Shown: piece after piece, positions 17,095-24,685 of the stretch
Layout of the letters: the number at the start of each line of letters is the position of its first letter
Position numbering within the stretch: position 1 is the stretch's first letter
Made by a program: the position numbers and the translations under genes
Source of the DNA: CBDBZX01 sp965213645
Lineage (GTDB): Bacteria; Deinococcota; Deinococci; Deinococcales; Trueperaceae
NCBI GenBank assembly: GCA_965213645.1
Contig: CBDBZX010000008.1
Span: 558,001-622,000, forward strand
Reading direction: 5' to 3'
Length of the DNA stretch: 64,000 nt
Notes under the pieces: generated by a model
The model's database searches: none
What the model was told of the DNA's origin: nothing
The model's input: the letters and a program-made list of their open reading frames with translations, nothing else

Positions 17095-18069
17095 ATGGCA
17101 CCAGTAGCCACCCAAGTTCCGGTAACGAGCCGAGTCAACCTAACGACCGAGCAAACTGAAGACGCGAAATTAGAAACGTTTGAAACGCGCATCGCTAATG
17201 GTGAAAAGATCGAACCCGGCGATTGGATGCCCGCAGCCTACCGCAAGCAGCTCATCCGCATGATCAGCCAGCACGCCCACAGCGAAATCGTAGGGATGTT
17301 GCCCGAGGGTGAGTGGATTACTAAAGCGCCGTCCTTGCGCCGCAAGATGATTCTTTTGGCGAAAGTGCAAGACGAGGCAGGGCACGGGCAGTACCTCTAC
17401 CACGCGGCGGAAACGCTCGGCGCAACCCGCGAAGAGATGGTGAACGCGCTGCTAACGGGCAAAGCCAAATACTCCTCGATTTTCAATTATCCCTCGCTAA
17501 CCTGGGCGGATGTCGGCATGATCGGCTGGCTCGTGGACGGCGCAGCGATTAAGAACCAAACCATGCTGGCGCGGTGCTCGTACGGACCGTACTCCCGCGC
17601 GATGGTACGCATCTGCACCGAGGAGACCTTCCACCACAAGCAGGGTAAAGAGATGGTCATTCAGTATGCGCAGGGGACGCCCAAGCAGCGCGAGATGGCG
17701 CAGGATGCCCTCAACCGTTGGTGGTGGCCTTCGATGATGATGTTGGGGCCGCACGATTCCGACTCGCCCAACACGCCGCAGCTTAAAAAATGGGGCGTGA
17801 AGTCCAAGACGAACGACGAGGTGCGTCAAGAGTTTTTGAACGAGCACGCGCCGGAGCTTCTCGAGGCTGGTTTACAAATCCCCGACCCCGACCTCCGTTT
17901 CGATGAGGAAATCGGCAACTGGCAGCATGGACCCATCGACTGGGACGAGTTCTGGCGCGTCGTCAAGGGGGGCGGCGAATGCAACGCGGAGCGCTTAGGC
18001 GCACGGCAAAAAGCGCACGACGAGGGTGCGTGGGTGCGTGAGGCGATGGAGGCGTATGCGCAGCGTTAA
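17095..18069 (+). CDS. paaA: phenylacetyl-CoA epoxidase catalytic subunit A
   Basis: Catalytic subunit of the ring-1,2-phenylacetyl-CoA epoxidase, a bacterial diiron multicomponent oxygenase. In the 324 residues the ferritin-like fold carries the iron ligands in AKVQDEAGHGQYLY (E..H) and RICTEETFHHKQGKE (E..H). The substrate-binding C-terminal part GNWQHGPIDWDEFWRVVKG..C is also conserved. AGGAGG at 17083-17088 touches the first ATG (17089), so the ATG at 17095, 6 nt away, is the more likely start. It is followed by paaB after a gap of about 110 nt and lies in the paaR operon. Confidence 0.96.
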   Translation: MAPVATQVPVTSRVNLTTEQTEDAKLETFETRIANGEKIEPGDWMPAAYRKQLIRMISQHAHSEIVGMLPEGEWITKAPSLRRKMILLAKVQDEAGHGQYLYHAAETLGATREEMVNALLTGKAKYSSIFNYPSLTWADVGMIGWLVDGAAIKNQTMLARCSYGPYSRAMVRICTEETFHHKQGKEMVIQYAQGTPKQREMAQDALNRWWWPSMMMLGPHDSDSPNTPQLKKWGVKSKTNDEVRQEFLNEHAPELLEAGLQIPDPDLRFDEEIGNWQHGPIDWDEFWRVVKGGGECNAERLGARQKAHDEGAWVREAMEAYAQR

Positions 18070-18182
18070 AGTGAGCAGAGCGCCACTGCTGCGTAGCGAG
18101 AGACAAGAGAGATGCAGGATTGTTTATATCTTGTGTTTTTTATCTTCATTCTTCAAATCTGTTTCAGTTTGGACGAACACGC

Positions 18183-18743
18183 ATGACTTATCAACCAAAA
18201 GCAACCGACACCCAATGGCCCCGCTGGGAGGTCTTCAAGCAGGACACGCTCAAGAAACCGCCTCAAGCGGTGGGCACGGTTCACGCCACCGACCCCGAGC
18301 ACGCGCTTCTGACGGCCCGAAATGTCTTCGCGCGGCGTCCTCGGGCGGTCAGCATGTGGGTCGTGCCTGCAAAGGATATTCTTTCGGTTACAGCAGAAGA
18401 ACTAGGGGCACCCGACATCCTCTTATCTGAAAAGGATGGCACATTACAGACGTACCTCATCTGCCGCAAGACGAGTCACCGACCCTCGTTGACCTTTGTG
18501 GACTATGTAGGTGAGGTGGAAGCTGAAACGCCCCAAGCCGCGCTCAAAGAGGCGACGAAAACCTTCACCGATGAAGAGGCTTTGGTCTGGTGGGTCTTCC
18601 CTGAAACGTCGGCGGTGAGAAGCCGCGACGAGGACGCTGAAAGCTGGTTTGACCCTGCACAGGATAAGACGTACAAACAGCAGTCGGAATACGGTATGAC
18701 ATCGGCAAAGAAGCGCAAAAAAGAGCAGGAGAGAGCGTCGTGA
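18183..18743 (+). CDS. paaB: phenylacetyl-CoA epoxidase subunit B, duplicated-domain form
   Basis: The canonical PaaB is about 95 residues; this one is 186 and appears to hold two PaaB domains. Domain 1 (about 10-85) has WPRWEVFKQ...VGTVHATDPEHALLTARNVFARRP..SMWVVPAKDI. Domain 2 (about 98-170) has FVDYVGEVEAETPQAALKEA...WWVFPETSAV and the PaaB tail motif WFDPAQDKTYKQ. The usual C-terminal tail therefore follows only the second copy. PaaB bridges the A and C subunits in the epoxidase complex. ATG 18183 is used; upstream codons to 18120 have no PaaB similarity. The stop overlaps paaC as GTGA. The tail is Lys-rich. Confidence 0.88.
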   Translation: MTYQPKATDTQWPRWEVFKQDTLKKPPQAVGTVHATDPEHALLTARNVFARRPRAVSMWVVPAKDILSVTAEELGAPDILLSEKDGTLQTYLICRKTSHRPSLTFVDYVGEVEAETPQAALKEATKTFTDEEALVWWVFPETSAVRSRDEDAESWFDPAQDKTYKQQSEYGMTSAKKRKKEQERAS

Positions 18744-19492
18744 AGCAAGAGGTCAAAACCGCGCTCATCTGCAAATTCACTGCGCTCGCAGATGATGAAC
18801 TCGTCCTCGCCCACCGCAACAGCGAATGGACTGGGCACGCGCCGATTTTGGAAGAGGACATCGCGCTAGCGAACATCGCTCAGGATGAGTTAGGTCACGC
18901 GACGCTCTGGTACGGACTCTTAGAACCTCTTGACGGTAGCGACGCAGATACGCTCGTCTATACGAGAGATGTGAGCGAGTGGCGTAACGTGCAATTGGTG
19001 GAGCTTCCTAAAGGCGATTGGGCGTTTACGATGTTGCGGCAGTACCTCTTCGACGTGTACGAGCAGCTTTACTTGAAGAGGTTGACGGAAAGTTCTTATC
19101 GACCTCTCGTCGAAGTCGTCCAAAAAATGCTCCGCGAAGAGCGCTTTCACGTCCAGCACACGCACGCTTGGGTAAAGCGGTTGGGGCTCGGCACGGAGGA
19201 GTCGAATACGCGGATGCAAAAAGCGTTAGAAGAGTTTTGGCATTGCGCACAGCAGCTTTTTGTCCCGTTGGAAGATGAACCTATTCTAGTTGAAGCAGGT
19301 ATTTTCCCGAATTTAGAAGAGGTCAAAGAGGTTTGGTTGGCACACATGGAGCAGCATTTAGAAGCTGCTGACCTCTCTATCCCGGACGTAGGGACGCCGC
19401 CGACCTCTCGCAACGCCCATACGAACCATTTGGACCAGCTTTTAGAGGACTTGCAAGAGGTGGCGCGGCTCGAGCCCGAAGGAACCTGGTAG
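18740..19492 (+). CDS. paaC: phenylacetyl-CoA epoxidase structural subunit C
   Basis: The 250-residue ferritin-like partner of PaaA. Recognisable by DDELVLAHRNSEWTGHAPILEEDIALANIAQDELGHA near the N-terminus and EERFHVQHTHAWVKRLG in the middle, as in E. coli PaaC. PaaC lost the working diiron centre in the family and supports PaaA structurally. GTG 18740 overlaps the paaB stop, so the two are translationally coupled. Length is normal. paaD follows 8 nt downstream. Confidence 0.95.
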   Translation: MKQEVKTALICKFTALADDELVLAHRNSEWTGHAPILEEDIALANIAQDELGHATLWYGLLEPLDGSDADTLVYTRDVSEWRNVQLVELPKGDWAFTMLRQYLFDVYEQLYLKRLTESSYRPLVEVVQKMLREERFHVQHTHAWVKRLGLGTEESNTRMQKALEEFWHCAQQLFVPLEDEPILVEAGIFPNLEEVKEVWLAHMEQHLEAADLSIPDVGTPPTSRNAHTNHLDQLLEDLQEVARLEPEGTW

Positions 19493-19506
19493 ATTAGGAG
19501 ATGACG

Positions 19507-20001
19507 ATGCTGACCCTGCCGTCAGAACGCGAGATTTGGACTGCACTAGAAGAGGTCAAAGACCCCGAGATTCCTGTTGTCTCCGTCGTGGAAATGGGCA
19601 TCGTTCGCAGTGTTGAGCTAGACGATGAGCGCATCACGGTCTCCATGACGCCGACTTTTTCCGGTTGTCCCGCCCTGCGTGTGATGCACGACGATATTGA
19701 GATGAAGTTACGCGAGATAGGATTTGAGAATGTGGAAGTAAGAACCGTCCTCTCGCCACCGTGGAGCACCGATTGGATCACCGACGAGGCGAAGGCGAAA
19801 TTGTTTGAATTTGGCATCGCGCCGCCTGCACCTGCAAGTGAGGATGATGGGTTGATTCAGTTGGAGACCTCTCCCGCTATTTGTCCTCGCTGCGGCTCGT
19901 TCGACACCTCAACGAAAAACACTTTCGGCCCGACGCTCTGCAAGTCGATTCACGTATGTAACACGTGCAGAGAGCCGTTTGAGGCGTTTAAGTCGGTATA
20001 A
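19507..20001 (+). CDS. paaD: phenylacetate pathway iron-sulfur assembly protein D
   Basis: 164 residues. The N-terminal DUF59/MIP18 domain has EEVKDPEIPVVSVVEMGIVR and TPTFSGCPAL. The C-terminal zinc-ribbon-like part has CPRCGS and CNTCREPF. PaaD is needed for maturation of the epoxidase, probably of its reductase. AGGAG at 19496-19500 abuts ATG 19501, so ATG 19507 at 6-nt spacing is preferred, the same arrangement as in paaA. No paaE reductase gene follows in this window, so the electron donor must be encoded elsewhere. Confidence 0.92.
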   Translation: MLTLPSEREIWTALEEVKDPEIPVVSVVEMGIVRSVELDDERITVSMTPTFSGCPALRVMHDDIEMKLREIGFENVEVRTVLSPPWSTDWITDEAKAKLFEFGIAPPAPASEDDGLIQLETSPAICPRCGSFDTSTKNTFGPTLCKSIHVCNTCREPFEAFKSV

Positions 20002-20050
20002 CACGGATTCTGCTCGCGCAGGGCATCTTGCAGCGCTAGACTTAAAACGA

Positions 20051-20311
20051 ATGGCGCTCCGCTACTTCACCGAGGCGAAGGGGCGACGAAACGAACCGCT
20101 CGATCCCGTCGCCCGCTTCCACCTCAACAACGGCGCGAAGCTGCTCCACATCCACCCCAGGGCCGACCTCTCCGACAAAGGTATCAAAGAAGCCCTAGGG
20201 CTGATGGTCAACTATCAGTACGAGCCTAAAAAGATGTTGGAGCATCACGAGGCGTACGCGACCAAAGAAGTGGTGGTGGATAGGGGGCTCGAGAAACGGC
20301 TCAAGTCGTGA
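20051..20311 (+). pseudogene. malonyl-CoA decarboxylase, C-terminal remnant
   Basis: 87 codons read MALRYFTEAKGRRNEPLDPVARFHLNN... and ...LGLMVNYQYEPKKMLEHHEAY. This is the hallmark C-terminal end of malonyl-CoA decarboxylase (DPVARFHL.NGA ... GLMVNY...I..NHEAY). The family is normally about 400-450 residues; everything before this end is absent and paaD lies directly upstream. There is no SD before the ATG. I read it as a truncated leftover rather than a working gene. The next gene downstream is a CoA-transferase, a plausible former partner. Confidence 0.8.
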
Positions 20312-20326
20312 TAGCAATGAGTTGAA

Positions 20327-20359
20327 AGCAATGAGTGGAAATTTTTTGGACTCATTGCT
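20327..20359 (+). terminator. hairpin after the paa operon
   Basis: Stem AGCAATGAGT/ACTCATTGCT with a 13-nt loop, followed by a second CATTGCT and a weakly T-rich run (ATCTTTTAAC). A nearly identical hairpin lies at 32646-32676. Confidence 0.6.
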
Positions 20360-20402
20360 CATTGCTCGTTATCTTTTAACTTCTTTTTAGATTGGCGGCC
20401 CT

Positions 20403-21581
20403 ATGAAACCTCTTCAAAACTTACGCGTTTTAGACCTCTCCCGCGTCCTGAGCGGACCCTACTGCACGATGGTCTTAGCGGATTTCGGCGCGGACGTCAT
20501 CAAGGTCGAGCGTCCTGGCAGCGGCGACGATACGCGGAGCTGGGTGCCGCCCTTTATCGGCGACGAGTCGGCGTACTTCTTATCCATCAACCGCAACAAG
20601 CGCAGCATCACCTTGGACCTCAAATCGGACGAAGGTAAAGAGGTCGTGTACCGCTTGGCGAAGTGGGCGGATGTGGTGGTGGAGAACTTTCGCCCCGGCA
20701 AGGCGGAGGAGCTCGGCATCGGCTATGAGACGCTCAAAGAACTCAACCCGCGCCTCATCTACTGCGCGATTTCGGGCTTTGGGCAGACTGGGCCGTACCG
20801 CGACAAGCCGGGCTATGACGCCGTCGGGCAGGCGATGGGCGGACTGATGAGCGTGACAGGCCATCCTGAGTTGCCTCCGGTGCGCTTCGGCGTGGCGGTT
20901 GCCGACCTCGGCGCGGCGATGTGGAGCCTAGTGGGGATTCTCGCGGCGCTCCGGGCGAGGGAGGAGACCGGAAGAGGGCAATTTGTCGATACCTCTCTCT
21001 TTGAGGGGCAGCTCTCGTGGCTCACCTACGTCGCCGGTAACTACTTCGCCACCGGAAAAAACCCCGAGCGCCACGGCTCGGCGCACCCGACGATCGTGCC
21101 TTATCAAGCCTTCCAAACGCAAGACGGCTTTGTAATGGTAGCGGTGGGTAACGACAGCTTGTGGCAGAAGTTTGTGGGGGCGCTAGAACTGGACGACTTA
21201 GGCAACGACCCCGAGTATCACACCAACGAGGGCCGCGTGGCGCACCGAGACGAACTCGTAGAGCGGTTGAGCGCAGTATTTAAGGAGCAGACGACGGATG
21301 AGTGGCTGGAGCGCTTAGGCGAGCAGGGCGTCCCCGCCTCGAGGGTTCAGAGCGTCGAAGAGGTCGTGCACGACCCGCACGCCGCCGCGAGGGATATGTT
21401 CGTCAAACTTCAGCACCCCACCGCTGGCGAAATCACTGTGACGGGCATCCCCGTCAAGCTCTCCGAGACGCCGGGTAAGGTCGAGACGCCGCCGCCGACG
21501 CTCGGGCAGCACAGCGAAGAGGTGCTGCGTGAGCTTGGCTACGACCAAGAAGAGATCGCCAAGCTGCAAAGCGTGAGCTAG
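20403..21581 (+). CDS. family III CoA-transferase (CaiB/BaiF)
   Basis: A 392-residue acyl-CoA transferase that moves CoA between carboxylic acids through an aspartyl-CoA thioester. Typical segments: LRVLDLSRVLSGPYCTMVLADFGADVIKVERP at the N-terminus, NRNKRSITLDL, ENFRPG, and GYDAVGQAMGGLM, whose Asp is the expected catalytic residue. Length is normal. The adjacent malonyl-CoA decarboxylase remnant hints at a dicarboxylate such as malonate, succinate or glutarate as substrate, but that is inference. No clear SD lies before ATG 20403; the upstream 50 nt are AT-rich. Confidence 0.92.
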   Translation: MKPLQNLRVLDLSRVLSGPYCTMVLADFGADVIKVERPGSGDDTRSWVPPFIGDESAYFLSINRNKRSITLDLKSDEGKEVVYRLAKWADVVVENFRPGKAEELGIGYETLKELNPRLIYCAISGFGQTGPYRDKPGYDAVGQAMGGLMSVTGHPELPPVRFGVAVADLGAAMWSLVGILAALRAREETGRGQFVDTSLFEGQLSWLTYVAGNYFATGKNPERHGSAHPTIVPYQAFQTQDGFVMVAVGNDSLWQKFVGALELDDLGNDPEYHTNEGRVAHRDELVERLSAVFKEQTTDEWLERLGEQGVPASRVQSVEEVVHDPHAAARDMFVKLQHPTAGEITVTGIPVKLSETPGKVETPPPTLGQHSEEVLRELGYDQEEIAKLQSVS

Positions 21582-21603
21582 GCGCGTTGAGATAGTAGAC
21601 CCC

Positions 21604-21634
21604 TTGCGAACGTGAGGTTGTAATCTTATATAAT
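21604..21634 (+). promoter_or_regulatory. candidate promoter of the epimerase gene
   Basis: TTGCGA at 21604-21609 and a perfect TATAAT at 21629-21634 with a 19-nt spacer, about 68 nt before the ATG at 21703. The spacing is slightly long. Confidence 0.5.
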
Positions 21635-21702
21635 GGCGCAACACTACGACCAGCGGTTTAACATCCCTACACTTTTGCACCGTTCTCAAAGATGGAGGTT
21701 CT

Positions 21703-22704
21703 ATGCCACGCCCCGTTACCCTCTTCACCGGACAATGGGCCGACCTGTCCCTCAGCGAGCTTGCCCCCCTAGCCAAAGAGATGGGCTATGACGGCCTAGA
21801 ACTCGCCTGCTGGGGTGACCACTTCGACGTTCGTAGAGCGCTCAACGAAGACAAGTATGTGCAGAGCCGTTTGGACCTTTTAGAAGAACATGACTTGCAG
21901 TGTTACGCCATCGGCAACCACTTGGTAGGGCAAGCGGTCTGCGACCTCATCGACGAGCGCCACAAAGCGACCTTGCCCGAGCATATCTGGGGCGACGGCG
22001 ACCCGGAAGGGGTGAGGCAGCGGGCGGCTGAAGAGATGAAGGACACCGCGCGTGCTGCCGCGAAACTCGGCGTGAACGTGGTGACAGGCTTTACGGGGTC
22101 CTCAATTTGGCACAGCCTGTACGCCTTTCCGCCGACGAGTCAGGACTATTGGAACCGAGGTTTCGAGGACTTCGCGGAACGCTTTATGCCCATATTGGAC
22201 GTTTTTGATGAGGTCGGGGTGAATTTTGGGCTCGAGGTCCACCCCACCGAAATCGCCTTCGACATCGCTTCGGCAGAACGGGCGTTAGAGGCCGTCGGCC
22301 ACCACAAGCGCTTCGGCTTCAACTACGACCCCTCGCACTTGGGCTATCAAGGCGTCGATTACGTCAAGTTCCTCTATACCTTTGAGGGGCGCATCTTCCA
22401 CGCACACATGAAAGACGCCTGGTGGGGACGCGGCGACGGCACGGTGGGCGTGTTTGGGGGTCACACGAGCTTCGGGGACGCTCGGCGCTACTGGGACTTT
22501 CGCAGCGTTGGGCGGGGCGACATCGACTTCGAGAGCATCATCGTCGCCCTGAACGACATCGGTTATGACGGACCTCTTTCCATCGAATGGGAAGACGGGC
22601 GTATGGACCGCGTACACGGGGCTACGGAGTCGGCAGCGTTTACCAAGGACCTCGACTTTGCGCCTTCGGGAGCGGCGTTTGATGCGGCCTTTGAGAAGAA
22701 GTGA
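21703..22704 (+). CDS. sugar phosphate isomerase/epimerase (TIM barrel)
   Basis: A 333-residue xylose-isomerase-like TIM-barrel protein. Visible metal-binding features are GLEVHPTEIAFD (Glu), NYDPSHLGYQGVD (Asp, His), HAHMKDAWW (His) and the late LSIEWED (Glu). This family includes IolE/IolI-like inosose and keto-sugar enzymes. A Gfo/Idh oxidoreductase lies two genes downstream, the usual partner in inositol- or glycoside-type catabolism. SD GGAGG sits 6 nt before the ATG. The exact substrate cannot be read from the sequence. Confidence 0.9.
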   Translation: MPRPVTLFTGQWADLSLSELAPLAKEMGYDGLELACWGDHFDVRRALNEDKYVQSRLDLLEEHDLQCYAIGNHLVGQAVCDLIDERHKATLPEHIWGDGDPEGVRQRAAEEMKDTARAAAKLGVNVVTGFTGSSIWHSLYAFPPTSQDYWNRGFEDFAERFMPILDVFDEVGVNFGLEVHPTEIAFDIASAERALEAVGHHKRFGFNYDPSHLGYQGVDYVKFLYTFEGRIFHAHMKDAWWGRGDGTVGVFGGHTSFGDARRYWDFRSVGRGDIDFESIIVALNDIGYDGPLSIEWEDGRMDRVHGATESAAFTKDLDFAPSGAAFDAAFEKK

Positions 22705-22716
22705 GGGTGTTAAAGG

Positions 22717-22971
22717 GTGAAGCGGACGTTTACCTTAGCAGATGATTTAGTGGAGGAGCTAGAGCTTTACCTGGCCCGGCAAAATAAAAACTTATCGCTC
22801 GAGGATGTGCTCATTGCGGCGCTCAGAGAGTATTTACAGCTCGAGGCGCTAAGGGCTAGTAAAAATCAACCCTCTAACAAGTCGTTTGGTCCTCAGCCGC
22901 TGCTAGAAAAAGATGATCAAGGGGAAAAGGACGTAAGTCTCAATTGCGATGAAGGCTTTGACAAGCCGTGA
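22717..22971 (+). CDS. small ribbon-helix-helix-like protein
   Basis: 84 residues starting at GTG 22717. The first about 45 residues (KRTFTLADDLVEELELYLAR..NLSLEDVLIAALREYLQ) have the strand-helix-helix spacing of ribbon-helix-helix DNA-binding or antitoxin proteins; the tail is polar and acidic. It overlaps the next gene as GTGA, so the two form a coupled pair. Base composition is lower in GC than the flanking sugar genes, suggesting insertion of a foreign pair. A toxin-antitoxin function is possible but not shown. Confidence 0.6.
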   Translation: MKRTFTLADDLVEELELYLARQNKNLSLEDVLIAALREYLQLEALRASKNQPSNKSFGPQPLLEKDDQGEKDVSLNCDEGFDKP

Positions 22972-23516
22972 AAGAGCAGTTAGCGCAATTTGACTTAACA
23001 GATTGGAGGCAGCAAGCAGCGGTCTATTGGCTAGGATTTATCAGTGGCTATTTCACCAAAGATGAAGTCATTGCGTGGGCTGATGACGTGATTGCTCGAG
23101 AGGACCGTCCTGAACCAACTATTATTGATATTTCTCTTGGTAAAACACTTGGCAAACAAGACGTTGCTTGTTTGCTCAAAAACCTTGCAGGAGAAGCGCA
23201 CACAGCGCAAGCATTCAAAATTTTACTGGGTCTCTACGCAACCATTGCTGGGAATGTGAACGTCTCGAGATCGTTCATTGCTTATCGTTTGTATTCGACG
23301 CTTCCCGCTTCAGAAGAGATGCTACTTAATCCCAATAGAGATGCTCAGACGGTGGATGACTTCCATAGTTTTTACGTCTTGGCTGAGAGCGGTGAGTACG
23401 GTACGGTCGAAGAAGTTGACAGAAGATTTACGACTTTTCTCGCACAGTACAGACCCTTCGCAGACGAATTTTTAGCTGCAACTGAGCAGATGAGGAGCAC
23501 ATATGGCAAACCTTAA
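22968..23516 (+). CDS. unknown 182-residue protein
   Basis: No recognised family. It is predicted mostly helical, soluble and acidic, with Trp/Tyr-rich WRQQAAVYWLGFISGYF near the N-terminus and no membrane segment. The start GTG 22968 overlaps the stop of the RHH-like gene; the end overlaps the start of the Gfo/Idh gene by 14 nt. It is coupled both ways but compositionally unlike both flanking sugar genes. It could be the partner of the RHH-like protein. Confidence 0.65.
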   Translation: MKEQLAQFDLTDWRQQAAVYWLGFISGYFTKDEVIAWADDVIAREDRPEPTIIDISLGKTLGKQDVACLLKNLAGEAHTAQAFKILLGLYATIAGNVNVSRSFIAYRLYSTLPASEEMLLNPNRDAQTVDDFHSFYVLAESGEYGTVEEVDRRFTTFLAQYRPFADEFLAATEQMRSTYGKP

Positions 23517-24651
23517 AATGGGCATGGTCGGCGGCGGCAAAGACGCCTTTATCGGCGCAGTCCACCGCCACGCGGCGGCCTTAGACGGTCAAATCGACTT
23601 CGTCGCGGGCGCACTCTCTTCGACACCGGAGAAGGCTAAGGCGTCCGGGCGCGAGCTAGGCTTAGCCGACGAGCGCAACTACGGCACCTGGGAAGAGATG
23701 TTGGAGCGTGAGTCTTCGCTAAGCGAAGGTGAGCGCATCGACTTCGTCTCGGTGGTGACGCCCAACCACATGCACTTCCCCGTCGCGCACGCCTTTGCCG
23801 AGGCAGGCTTCAATGTCATTTCGGACAAGCCGATGGTGCATACCTCTGAGCAGGCGAACCAGCTTATCCAAACCGTGGAGAAGACGGGCGTCATCTTCGC
23901 GGTGACGTACAACTACACAGGCTATCCGCTCGTCAAGCAGGCGCGGCATATGGTCAGAGAGGGGCAGCTTGGCGAGCTTCGCAAAGTCATTATTGAATAC
24001 AACCAGGGCTGGTTGGCGACGAAGTTGGAGGATACAGGCGCAAAACAGGCCGAATGGCGCACCGACCCCGAGCGTTCGGGCATCGCGGGCGCAGTCGGCG
24101 ACATCGGCTCGCACGCGGAGAATTTAGCGGCGACCATTACAGGATTAGAGATAGAACACCTCTGCGCCGACCTCACGACCTTTGTGCCGGGGCGACCGTT
24201 AGACGACGACGCGAACCTCTTGTTGCGCTTTGCGGGCGGGGCGAAAGGGGTGCTGATATGCTCGCAAATTTCAACAGGTGAAGAGAACGGCCTGAGAATC
24301 CGCGTTTACGGTGATAAGGGCGGACTCACTTGGTATCAAGAGGAGCCGAACTTCTTAACCTTTAAGCCGTTAGATGGTCTCGTTCAGGTGATGAAGCCGG
24401 GCAACCCCTATCTGTGCGAGGCGGCGCAGAGAGCAAGCCGCATCCCCCCAGGCCACCCCGAAGCCTTTTTGGAAGCCTTTGCCAACGTCTACCAGAATGC
24501 AGCCGCGACGATGCGAGCCAAAAAAGAGGGGCGTGAGCCGAGCGAGTTCGAGCGGGACTTTCCTACGATTTACGAAGGCGCGAGAGGGGTGCGCTTTATC
24601 GAGAAAACCGTCGAGAGTGCAAACAGTAACGAGAGGTGGACGAGCCTTTGA
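23503..24651 (+). CDS. Gfo/Idh/MocA oxidoreductase
   Basis: A 382-residue NAD(P)-dependent sugar or cyclitol dehydrogenase. The Rossmann domain is at the N-terminus (KMGMVGGGKDAFIGAVH), with VVTPNHMHFPVAHAFAEAG and the catalytic-lysine motif ISDKPMVHT. The C-terminal alpha/beta domain carries GAVGDIGSHAENLA (substrate-binding Asp/His). Length and motifs are complete. The start ATG overlaps the preceding unknown gene; CGAATTTTTAGCTGC...GAGGAGCAC gives an SD (GAGGAG) before the ATG. With the TIM-barrel protein upstream it probably acts on an inositol-like or glycosidic substrate. Confidence 0.92.
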   Translation: MANLKMGMVGGGKDAFIGAVHRHAAALDGQIDFVAGALSSTPEKAKASGRELGLADERNYGTWEEMLERESSLSEGERIDFVSVVTPNHMHFPVAHAFAEAGFNVISDKPMVHTSEQANQLIQTVEKTGVIFAVTYNYTGYPLVKQARHMVREGQLGELRKVIIEYNQGWLATKLEDTGAKQAEWRTDPERSGIAGAVGDIGSHAENLAATITGLEIEHLCADLTTFVPGRPLDDDANLLLRFAGGAKGVLICSQISTGEENGLRIRVYGDKGGLTWYQEEPNFLTFKPLDGLVQVMKPGNPYLCEAAQRASRIPPGHPEAFLEAFANVYQNAAATMRAKKEGREPSEFERDFPTIYEGARGVRFIEKTVESANSNERWTSL

Positions 24652-24685
24652 CGGTCCGAGATGTAGTTGGGGTGAGTATAGGGGT

